Source: Rhizoctonia solani (taxonomy: Eukaryota; Basidiomycota; Agaricomycetes; Cantharellales; Ceratobasidiaceae). From it: a DNA stretch of 64,000 bases. Under the pieces are notes generated by a model, which saw only the letters and a program-made list of their open reading frames with translations, was not told the origin of the DNA and did no database searches. Shown here in pieces: positions 23,450 to 31,615 of the stretch. Made by a program: the position numbers and the translations under genes. Location: positions 2,480,001-2,544,000 of the forward strand of contig NC_057370.1 in the NCBI RefSeq assembly GCF_016906535.1, read 5' to 3'. Position 1 is the first letter of the stretch, and every line of letters starts with the position of its first letter.

Positions 23450-24933
23450 CCGTATTTCTATCTCTCCGCTTGCTGTATCTGACATTTTCTTCTTAGTTCC
23501 ACACGCTGGTTGGCCGCTACGTCTTCGGCTTTTAAGTTGCATGTTTGGTGCGGATACATTAGCACTTGCAGGCTTGGTTGGGTCAACCTTGTATGCGTTA
23601 GGCTCTGCAAGGAGCACAGCAATACCTGTGCAAGATTTGCTCCGTTCAACACGTCCAGCACGCTGCTGGAAGCTCTCAATGCTATTAGGAGATTTCCACT
23701 GAACAACTTGTCCAATATTGGAGATGTTACATCCCTTGATATTTTACTAGTCAATGCGTGTAAAACATATAGCTTATGTGATTGTCACTCACCATTCCTG
23801 CCGCATCAGTGCAAACCAGAACTTGAACCAGTCCACGCCGAAAGAGTTCCATTACAAGTTGTTGGTACGGGGTGGAAAACGACGCGTTGTATGGCCAAAT
23901 GAGACCGGATGACTGGAGCGCAGTGGGTAAGCATTCATTAGTGAGGTAATCAACTATTCCAGTTCCATCTTCAATGCTATCAGCATAAATGAATGTCTTG
24001 AGAATATCGCTACGCTCTTTGACGTGAGGCGGGACCACAAAGCCAAGGTCTCGATAAGTTTCAAGTGGGTGAACACACTTTTGGGAGATGAGTGTGACAT
24101 TTCCCCGATCGTTGCCTTTGTTGATGAACTTGTGGTCCAATCGAAACTCCAGTTGTTTGATTAGGTCGCGATACACACGGGGTGTCAGTGTTGCTGAGAG
24201 AGCAATGAAGGGAATACCCTGGGGTAAAAAGGCGCGAAGGATTGAGAGTGAACCATAAAGCTTTTGGAAATCTGCACCCAACAGTGATATAACATGAGCT
24301 TTGTCAATGACAACGCTGAGCAAAGATTGAGTGAATTCTTGCGTGCTGAGGACATCTTTGATAAATCGTGGCGACAAGAGTGACTCGGGCAATATTAATA
24401 TAACCCTATATTTCCCAGAAATCACATCCTAAGCAAGGTTAGAGCACATTGAATAATACAAGAATGAATACTCACTTGTATAAGGTCCTTGTTAGAGGTA
24501 GTAACCTGACTGTTGATTGCGACAGCAGAGATTCCAAACTCTGCTGGAAAGGTAACTGCCTATGTAAGTCATTTTAGCTATTACTCATGGTCGAGATTGT
24601 TGATGTGCATCTTACCATCTCGTCTTGCAAGGCAAGTAATGGAATTATATAAATGATGATAAGCTGTGAGCATTGATCAAGGACAAACGGGCCAGCGGCA
24701 ACTGCCGTTTTACCCATGGATGTAGCAACATGTATAATTGCATCTTGCCCTCAAAGTTGAGCTCAAATGCCATCGAGTTGGAATGGGCGCGCCGCTTTCC
24801 ATCGGAATTTTGCGCAGAGCTGTTCCTCAACCGAGTTGATTTCCTCATCAGTGAAACAAATAGAATATGGTTTTGCACAATGAGGAATAAGTCTTTGTCG
24901 ATTGTTAATATTTCTGTTAGATGCGGCTGACAT
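23450..24933 (-). pseudogene. RecQ-family ATP-dependent DNA helicase, 5' part
   Basis: Superfamily 2 helicase. The likely start is the ATG at 24933 (MSAASNRNINNRQRLIPHCA). Motifs in order: an upstream aromatic/Q region (AKFRWKAARPFQLDGI), Walker A ATSMGKT, motif Ia/Ib region IIPLLALQDEM, Walker B as DKAH instead of DEAH (VVIDKAHVISLLGADF), motif III ALSATLTPRVYRDL, motif V (CTDAAGM then NISNIGQVVQWKSP), and motif VI QRAGRVER. Two in-frame TGA codons lie just before Walker A (GGC ATT TGA and CAA CTT TGA). Both fit CGA-to-TGA at CpG, and the DKAH change fits GAC GAA to GAC AAA, also at CpG. Introns of 50-60 nt are spliced in phase. With the chromovirus insertion downstream, the gene is inactive. 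It is divergent from the DUF6589 gene. Confidence 0.87.
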
Positions 24934-25118
24934 TGTGAACCAAGGCGGTTTCAAGTGTAGCGATTGGCAGACAGAGGCCCAAGTCCAAGTCACCTGATAC
25001 GAAATAAAAAAATTTTCATAATTGACTCTAAGACCACTCTTGCCTGACACCACTATCTACGCACTCATACCTATGCATATAGTCTGTTCTGCATGACAAA
25101 CACAATGTTTCGCGCATC

Positions 25119-25123
25119 AGGAC
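25119..25123. repeat. Target-site duplication AGGAC, left copy
   Basis: Repeated at 31548-31552 directly after the right LTR of copy 2. Confidence 0.95.
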
Positions 25124-25694
25124 TGTCCTAGACGTCCTTAAGGGGCGTCGAGGTAGCGGGCGCTTGAGGCCGTATAGAACTAAGTAAAACCGTGTAAGGC
25201 GGCGAGGGGTCTACCTACGACGACGAGCTAACTAACTAAGGCGACAAGACGCTGTAAGGCGTCGACGAGCTACCTAAGTACAGTGAGGGCGACGCTTAAG
25301 GCGTGTATCTAAGTGGTTACCGGCTGTAAGGCCTCGTACAATGTGTGTAGTGCAACAAGAGGTAATCAACCTGGGTGTTACCATGGTCGGTTGGCCTCCT
25401 TATATATTCTACAGACAAGCTATTTACAATTACATTATATCAAATACCGTATCAAATAAGAACCCCGCTCCGCAGTCGGTCTTACTCATGCATACGTGTC
25501 ACTGACGTGTCATAATGATGTCATCAGGTGGAGGTGGCTACGTGTGCTGAGATAAGCGCGGATGGGGACGTGGCTCGGCGCTTAGCGTATGATATAAGCG
25601 CCGATGTCACGTGATTGAAAATGTCGTCCGTTTGTCTTCGTTTAAAATCGAGAAAATGGGAATAAATTCCCTGGTATCAACTGTGTCTACGACA
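25124..25694 (-). repeat. Copy 2 3' LTR (left)
   Basis: A 571-bp LTR. Its edge supplies the pol stop codon (25687-25689), so the pol frame overlaps the LTR by 8 nt. Confidence 0.95.
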
Positions 25695-28600
25695 CTGCCC
25701 CCCCCTTAAGGGCCTTGGCAGCGCCGAGGGCCTTCTTTCTCATGTCTTCCTCGTATTTTTTCAAAATTTTCCCCGCATTTTTTAGGTTCTCTCGGGGTTC
25801 CCATGTGTTCTCCTTGGGGCCATAGCCCTTCCATTTGACCCGGAAGAACCATTTTCCGTTGCGTTCCTCCGCATCTGTTATTCCTTCAACCTCATATTCT
25901 TCTTCCCCATCCACAGTGACTGGTGGTGGACGGTTCTTGAAGGCCCGTTTGTTGTCCCTTCTGACCTTAGACAATAACCCTACGTAAAATACGTTATGGA
26001 TGCGCATGGTTGGTGGGAGTTCTAGCCTGTAAGCGCGGTCGGAGATTTTTTCCATGACTTTGAATGGTCCTAAGCGTTGTTCCGTTAGCTTGGGGCTTAA
26101 GGTTTTGAGTTTAACGTTCTTCGCATCAAGCCATACTTCTTCTCCGACCTCAAACTCTGTTGGGCTTCCGTGTTCTCCGGCTACCATTCGTTGTTTAGAC
26201 TGCCGGAGGGCGGATTCAACTTCTCTCCATTGTGCTTCCATGGCTTCCGCTAGTTCATCGGCCTCTGGCACGTCCGTAGGAATGTTGGAAGGGGTTAAGG
26301 TTGGTTCCCATCCGTGGAGCGCTTTGAAAGGTGACTTCCCTGTGGCACTATGCACTGCGTTATTGTAGGCGAATTCTGCCATTGGTAACCATTTGACCCA
26401 GTCCCTTTGATTAGTACCGGAGTATGCTCTTAGGAAGTGTTCTACGGAGGGGTTCACCCGTTCTGTCTGCCCATCGCTCTGGGGGTGGTAAGCGGAGGAG
26501 AAGTGCGGGTCTATGCCTAGTCGTTGGTACAACGCTTTCAAAAACTTGTTATTGAACACTCTTCCGCAGTCTGAGATTGTCTTCTCCAGCATTCCGTACT
26601 TTTTCCAGACGTGTCGTAAGAACAGTTCCGCCAGTTCGGGGGCTTTTAGTTTCTTGGAACATTCTACCAATATGACGTACTTGGTAAAGCTATCCACAAT
26701 AACTAGTATGGAGTCGTAGGCCCCGTCCTTTGGTAGATCAACAATCATATTGTAGGAAATGTGTTGCCATGGGCGTACTGGGAGTTCTAGCGGCTGTGGT
26801 GGGATTGACGCGTATTTGGGTTTCCTAATCCTTTGGCAGGTTTTGCAGGAGTCTACGTGCCAGTATGTGTCCGCGCGTATGCCTGGCCAATAGTAATTGC
26901 GTGAGATTAGCTCCAGGGTCCGTTGCCTGCCTGGGTGCCCTGCCAATGGGCTGTCGTGGAAGATTTGGAGTAAATCCGTACGTAGGGTCCCAACGTCAGG
27001 GACCACAATCCGCCCTTGGTAGAAGAGTAACCCTGCTTCCATTTGATAGTCCTTGAATGCTTGTTTGATGGATGGAGGTGCTTTGGATTCATTCTGCAGG
27101 AACTGTAGGATTTCTTCAAGGGACTCGTCTTGATCCAGACTTGACTCTATACGCTGTTGTAACTCCTTTTCTGGTAGGACTAGTGCGACGTTGGCAAAGA
27201 TAGGGTCTGGGAGCATGGTCTGGGCGGCAGGTGGGACATTGGCGTGGTCTGATCGCCGGGATAAGGCATCTGGTTTGCCGGACTGTTTGCCCGGGCGATA
27301 CACAATTTGGAAGTTGTATCCGGCCAGGAGGAGGTGCCAGCGTGCATGGCGGCAATTGAAGGTTCTAGACTCCTTCCAGTATTCCAAGTTCCAATGGTCA
27401 GTGAAGACGGTTACGGGGTGCAGGGTCCCTTCCAAGAAGATGCGCCAATATTCAAACGACCGGATGATAGCCAGGAGTTCCTTGTCGTGGGTGTCATAAT
27501 TTTGTTCGGCACCCTTGAAGGACTCAGATAGGAACCCTAGTGGGTGTAAACGGCCGTCTTCCTGTCGTTGGCTAAGAATGGAACCTAAGGCTGCACCAGA
27601 AGCATCCGTTTCTAGGAAGTAGGGCTTGGTGGGGTCGGCGTGACAAAGTACAGGGGCGTTGGTAATGGCATCTTTTAGTCCTTGGAATGCTTCCTGTTCC
27701 TTTGTGTCCCATCTCCAAGGTGTATCCTTCTTGACTAGGTTGTGTAATGGCCTAGCCATGTGGCTGAAGTTGGCGACAAATCGGCGAAGGAAATTAGCAA
27801 ACCCTAGGAATGATTGGACTTCCTTGACTTTAGTGGGTATCGGCCATTCCTGTACCGCCTGGATTTTGAGCTTATCCAGACTAAATCCTTTATTGGAGAC
27901 AATGATTCCCAGGTATTCCACAGAGGTAACGTGGAATGTACACTTGGATGCCTTGCAGAACAGTTGATTATCCATTAACCGTTTTAGGACCTCATGAACG
28001 TGTTGTGTGTGTGATGCGTCGTCCTTTGAGTAGATCAGGATGTCATCGAGGTAAATGATGACGCATACATCTAATAGGTCTTTAAACAACTCGTTCATAA
28101 AGTGTTGAAAGGCAGCGGGAGCATTGGTGAGGCCAAATGTCATGACTAAGGATTCGTACAAGCCATACTTGGTGCGGAACGCAGTTTTCCATTCATCGCC
28201 CTCCTTAACTCGGACATTGTTGTACCCCCATCTTAGGTCTAGCTTGGTGAAGATTTTGGCGCCACGGAGTTGGGCCATAAGATCATCTGGACAGGGTAGC
28301 GGGTATACATTTTTCTTTGTCCGGTTGTTGAGGCGGCGGTAGTCAACAACCAAGCGACGGGAACCATCCTTTTTGGGGACAAACATTACGGGGGAACTGA
28401 TGGAAGATTTGCTTGGGCGGATCTTTCCTGCTTTCAACTCATCCCTGAGCCAGCCCTTGAGTGTGGCGGACTCAGCGTCTGTCATACTATAAAGGGGAGA
28501 ATTGAGGGGTCCTTCTTTGGTGAGTTCAATGCCGATATCATAGTGCCTGTGGGGGGGAAGCTTATTGAATTCTTCTTCTCCGAATACCTTGGCGTATTGA

Positions 28601-29130
28601 TGGTACTCGGAGGGTACTCCTTCAAGGGGGTTCTTGTCAGCTTCCTCCTCTTCGGCAATGGCCACGTGTTCTGGTGGGGCATGAGGAAAGGAGAGGGTAC
28701 GTTGGTTCCAATCAATTTCTGGGTTGTGGGCGTCTAGCCACTTCAATCCCAAGATGGCGGCGTGAGACCCTGTATTGCAGATAAGGAAGGTCTCAGTCAT
28801 TTTCTTGCCATCAAAGGAGAAGGTTAGGTTGGCCTTCTTCCAGATTTTGCCTGCCTGGGGGCTCGACCCATCGAGCATAGTAACGGTACAGGGATGAGGG
28901 AGATCTATTAGGGGAAGACGTAAAGTCTCGGCGGTGCGTGGGTGGAGGAATGAGGATGTGGCGCCTGAATCAATCAGGACTTCTAATGTTTCTGCTCCTT
29001 TCTCTGGTTGAATTGGGATTGTAAAAAGTGGGGCATTTCTATTGATACTGTTCAATATATTACAGAATTCAAAACAACCAGAGTCCTTGGGGTCCTTGCG
29101 CGCGGCAGCAGGTACCCTTAGTCTTTTCCC
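25687..29130 (-). CDS. pol: Copy 2 pol: protease-RT-RNase H-integrase-chromodomain
   Basis: Open from the frameshift site at 29130-29124 to the TAG at 25687-25689, with no in-frame stop. Numbering from 29055, there are 1,122 residues. Aspartic protease: LIDSGATSSF near residue 28. Reverse transcriptase: YLDDILIYS near 335. RNase H: FLETDASGAALG near 480. Integrase zinc finger: HPGRQRTLELISRNYYWPGI with the CKTC pair. The integrase core follows, and a chromodomain near 1050-1105 has WFFRVKWKGYGPKENTWEP. Several conserved residues differ from copy 1 by CpG transitions. The first integrase Asp is Asn (YNMIVDLP; copy 1 YDMIVDLP), and SDRG is SDCG. RT has PLPCPDD for PLPRPDD, and RNase H-proximal HRN is HWN. 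The polyprotein is therefore full length but probably not competent for integration. Confidence 0.95.
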   Translation of the reverse strand, partial: GKRLRVPAAARKDPKDSGCFEFCNILNSINRNAPLFTIPIQPEKGAETLEVLIDSGATSSFLHPRTAETLRLPLIDLPHPCTVTMLDGSSPQAGKIWKKANLTFSFDGKKMTETFLICNTGSHAAILGLKWLDAHNPEIDWNQRTLSFPHAPPEHVAIAEEEEADKNPLEGVPSEYHQYAKVFGEEEFNKLPPHRHYDIGIELTKEGPLNSPLYSMTDAESATLKGWLRDELKAGKIRPSKSSISSPVMFVPKKDGSRRLVVDYRRLNNRTKKNVYPLPCPDDLMAQLRGAKIFTKLDLRWGYNNVRVKEGDEWKTAFRTKYGLYESLVMTFGLTNAPAAFQHFMNELFKDLLDVCVIIYLDDILIYSKDDASHTQHVHEVLKRLMDNQLFCKASKCTFHVTSVEYLGIIVSNKGFSLDKLKIQAVQEWPIPTKVKEVQSFLGFANFLRRFVANFSHMARPLHNLVKKDTPWRWDTKEQEAFQGLKDAITNAPVLCHADPTKPYFLETDASGAALGSILSQRQEDGRLHPLGFLSESFKGAEQNYDTHDKELLAIIRSFEYWRIFLEGTLHPVTVFTDHWNLEYWKESRTFNCRHARWHLLLAGYNFQIVYRPGKQSGKPDALSRRSDHANVPPAAQTMLPDPIFANVALVLPEKELQQRIESSLDQDESLEEILQFLQNESKAPPSIKQAFKDYQMEAGLLFYQGRIVVPDVGTLRTDLLQIFHDSPLAGHPGRQRTLELISRNYYWPGIRADTYWHVDSCKTCQRIRKPKYASIPPQPLELPVRPWQHISYNMIVDLPKDGAYDSILVIVDSFTKYVILVECSKKLKAPELAELFLRHVWKKYGMLEKTISDCGRVFNNKFLKALYQRLGIDPHFSSAYHPQSDGQTERVNPSVEHFLRAYSGTNQRDWVKWLPMAEFAYNNAVHSATGKSPFKALHGWEPTLTPSNIPTDVPEADELAEAMEAQWREVESALRQSKQRMVAGEHGSPTEFEVGEEVWLDAKNVKLKTLSPKLTEQRLGPFKVMEKISDRAYRLELPPTMRIHNVFYVGLLSKVRRDNKRAFKNRPPPVTVDGEEEYEVEGITDAEERNGKWFFRVKWKGYGPKENTWEPRENLKNAGKILKKYEEDMRKKALGAAKALKGGAVS
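25695..25709 (-). other. Copy 2 polypurine tract
   Basis: In element sense the bases before the 3' LTR are TTAAGGGGGGGGCAG, then TGTCG. This is a purine-rich tract at the plus-strand priming position. It lies inside the last pol codons (Lys-Gly-Gly-Ala-Val-Ser-stop). Confidence 0.85.
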
Positions 29131-30470
29131 GATTCGGGTCCAGACTCTTTGCCAATTTTGGCGGTTTCCTTGGCCTTCCCCTTGTCCTCAATAGGGGTAG
29201 CCTTCCAGCCTGTGCGGCATTCCGCGAACTTGTGACCCATCTTACCGCACTTGATACAGGCGCCTGCAGCGCAACGGCGGTTGCGTTCCTCTTCCGACAC
29301 AAAGTTAGGGTCATCGGAGAGTTTCTTCGAACCGGTAGTTGTTTGACCGGTACTCGTCCCCCTTGCGGGGTTAGATGGTTTGCTAGACTTATTGTCCCTC
29401 GGTGGGTGGCTAGCGCGCTCTTTGCGGAGAGCATTGTCGATGACGAGTGCTGCATTTTGCAGCTCGAGAAGGGTGCGGGGCCGGTGCTCGCGGGTTGCGA
29501 TTTGGCGGCTGACTTCCCAGTGAAGGCCGCAGGCAAACTGGCCTTGGAGGGCCGCGTTGTTCCAGTCCAGTTCCATGGCTAAGGTTCTGAACTTCGTGAT
29601 GTAATCCGCGCATGTGCCGGATTGAGTAAGCGTTGTAATTTTCCGCTCAGCGGCCCTTGTGGCGTCAGGGTCGCCAAATGCTGCCAAGAACTCCGTTTTG
29701 AATCCTTCAACCGTTTGAATGATGGCCCGATGTGAGCCAAGTTGGTCAAGGTGAGGGTGGGCCCAGGCCCCAGCGGTATCCTTCATGTTCATCAAGAGGA
29801 AGGATAGTACCTCTTGGTCGGTGGGGAACATCCGTGAATTGAGGCGGGTCCAGGCCAACATCCGGGTCAGCCACTGCTTTGCTTCGCTCCCTATTTTGCC
29901 TGTGTAGGCGTCGGGGTGGTCAACCTTGACCGGAGCGGGATAGGTGGCGACTGGAGCCGGAAGAGGAGGGGCAGCTGTCCCGATCGGGGATTGGAGACGC
30001 GGAGATGGAGGGGGAGATGGGACTCGCGGGGGCACTGCTTGGACAGGAGTGGGTTGGGCAAAGGAGGGGAGCCCTCTAGATGGTTCGGGCCAGAACGAGA
30101 CCCGACTAGTCAATCCAACAGGGTTGACTTTTGGTAAGGGGCGTGGCGTTGCTTCCACGGCCGGGGGTTTTGTGTCCTCTGGGGTCCGGGGCCCGTGGAG
30201 TTGGAGGCTTCTAAGCCCATCCTTGACAGTATCGACGGCTTGAGAGATGTTCTCAAGGTTGGTACAGGCCTCAACCCCTGCTTCTTGGACTTCTTCCACT
30301 TTCCGCTTGAGGTGCTCAACTTGGCCGAGGAGGCCAAGGAGGAGGCTTGTAATTCGCTTGAGGGAGACTTCCCCGATTTTGACATAGGGGGTTGCCGGAA
30401 GTTGGGGTCCCAGCTCCCCTTGATCGATTGGGGAGCGGGTTCGAGAGGCTGGCCGGGAACGGGTTGCCAT
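29118..30470 (-). CDS. gag: Copy 2 gag (capsid/nucleocapsid)
   Basis: 450 residues from the ATG at 30470 (MATRSRPASRTRSPIDQGEL) to TAA at 29118-29120. The N-terminal third has a predicted coiled coil, followed by a proline-rich linker. A Ty3/Gypsy capsid core comes next (KQWLTRMLAWTRLNSRMFPT, YITKFRTLAMELDWNN), and a CCHC zinc knuckle (CIKCGKMGHKFAEC) lies about 35 residues from the end. This is the structural protein that packages element RNA. Confidence 0.95.
   Translation of the reverse strand: MATRSRPASRTRSPIDQGELGPQLPATPYVKIGEVSLKRITSLLLGLLGQVEHLKRKVEEVQEAGVEACTNLENISQAVDTVKDGLRSLQLHGPRTPEDTKPPAVEATPRPLPKVNPVGLTSRVSFWPEPSRGLPSFAQPTPVQAVPPRVPSPPPSPRLQSPIGTAAPPLPAPVATYPAPVKVDHPDAYTGKIGSEAKQWLTRMLAWTRLNSRMFPTDQEVLSFLLMNMKDTAGAWAHPHLDQLGSHRAIIQTVEGFKTEFLAAFGDPDATRAAERKITTLTQSGTCADYITKFRTLAMELDWNNAALQGQFACGLHWEVSRQIATREHRPRTLLELQNAALVIDNALRKERASHPPRDNKSSKPSNPARGTSTGQTTTGSKKLSDDPNFVSEEERNRRCAAGACIKCGKMGHKFAECRTGWKATPIEDKGKAKETAKIGKESGPESGKD
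29124..29130 (-). other. Predicted -1 ribosomal frameshift site G GGA AAA
   Basis: In gag frame the codons GGA AAA GAC TAA end the gene, preceded by G. The heptamer fits X XXY YYZ. Slipping back one base gives GGG AAA AGA CTA, which continues without a stop into the frame that codes protease and RT. Copy 1 keeps the same heptamer and the same 3-base spacer to its gag stop. Confidence 0.8.
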
Positions 30471-30962
30471 GGTATGTGTTGGCGGGTAGGAGCGGCCAGC
30501 GTGGGAAGAAGCACGGGAGGAGGAGCGAGTGGGAGTGCGCGAGGTAATGGTGGGCGAGTAAGGGGGAGTGAGGGCTGTGTAGCCAGGTAGTGCCTATATC
30601 AGGACTTATGAGCGCTTTGTTACGCGAACGCTAAACCTCTGCGTCAAACAACCTAGCGTTGGACAGTAAGTGCCGCTAATTACAGCCGTGGGCGGGCGTA
30701 ATGTAGGGTCTCGTCTCTGCAAGCGGGTGTATCTGCTGTCTGAGGTCGCTGGTAACAGGTGCGGCAACCGTGGGTATGCGGACGATTAGAACCCGTCTGC
30801 CTTATAGCAATTCGGTACTAGGTGGAGCCAACGCTGGTTTGATTATTGACAGCAAAAGGCGAGCTCGATCACCTGTTTTCCCTCGTGCTAGTACAGGGGG
30901 TCTTCTCGTTTGTTGTGGCTAAGTGGGTGTGCTTTGGTGGGCACGGTTTGCAACCGACTTAA

Positions 30963-30974
30963 GGTTGATTACCT
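30963..30974 (-). other. Copy 2 primer-binding site, candidate self-priming type
   Basis: In element sense, two bases after the 5' LTR, the sequence is AGGTAATCAACC. It does not begin with the TGG expected for a tRNA 3' end. It is the exact complement of GGTTGATTACCT at 31224-31213 inside the LTR. Confidence 0.65.
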
Positions 30975-31212
30975 AGTGTCCTAGACGTCCTTAAGGGGCG
31001 TCGAGGTAGCGGGCGCTTGAGGCCGTATAGAACTAAGTAAAACCGTGTAAGGCGGCGAGGGGTCTACCTACGACGACGAGCTAACTAACTAAGGCGACAA
31101 GACGCTGTAAGGCGTCGACGAGCTACCTAAGTACAGTGAGGGCGACGCTTAAGGCGTGTATCTAAGTGGTTACCGGCTGTAAGGCCTCGTACAATGTGTG
31201 TAGTGCAACAAG

Positions 31213-31224
31213 AGGTAATCAACC
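31213..31224 (-). other. Inferred start of copy 2 RNA and self-primer segment
   Basis: GGTTGATTACCT in element sense, beginning about 35 nt after the first base of a TATATAA box. It is complementary to the primer-binding site at 30963-30974. Confidence 0.5.
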
Positions 31225-31252
31225 TGGGTGTTACCATGGTCGGTTGGCCTCC

Positions 31253-31259
31253 TTATATA
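31253..31259 (-). promoter_or_regulatory. Copy 2 LTR TATA box
   Basis: TATATAA in element sense, conserved in all four LTRs of the window. Confidence 0.65.
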
Positions 31260-31615
31260 TTCTACAGACAAGCTATTTACAATTACATTATATCAAATAC
31301 CGTATCAAATAAGAACCCCGCTCCGCAGTCGGTCTTACTCATGCATACGTGTCACTGACGTGTCATAATGATGTCATCAGGTGGAGGTGGCTACGTGTGC
31401 TGAGATAAGCGCGGATGGGGACGTGGCTCGGCGCTTAGCGTATGATATAAGCGCCGATGTCACGTGATTGAAAATGTCGTCCGTTTGTCTTCGTTTAAAA
31501 TCGAGAAAATGGGAATAAATTCCCTGGTATCAACTGTGTCTACAACAAGGACCAACAGAATTGGACAGGACAAATTTAGTACGTTATATAATGTTTGTGT
31601 CCACAACCCTGGCGC

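Larger units (their letters stand above)
25124..31547 (-). mobile_element. Ty3/Gypsy chromovirus copy 2, open gag and pol, recent
   Basis: 6,424 bp on the minus strand with 571-bp LTRs that agree throughout except for one base I noticed near the end (ACGACA at 25689-25694 versus ACAACA at 31542-31547). It is flanked by AGGAC. gag (30470-29118) and pol (to 25687) are uninterrupted. The near-identical LTRs indicate a young insertion. It sits between the RecQ and DUF6589 start regions, 186 bp from the RecQ ATG. Confidence 0.97.
30977..31547 (-). repeat. Copy 2 5' LTR (right)
   Basis: 571 bp, starting TGTCC and ending ACAACA in plus-strand coordinates. It carries the promoter for the element and is followed by AGGAC. 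Confidence 0.95.

Noticed and set aside
25193..25340. CRISPR-like spaced repeats (TAAGGC motifs) in the LTR
   Set aside because: Motifs are short, unevenly spaced and part of LTR stem-loops; the genome is eukaryotic.
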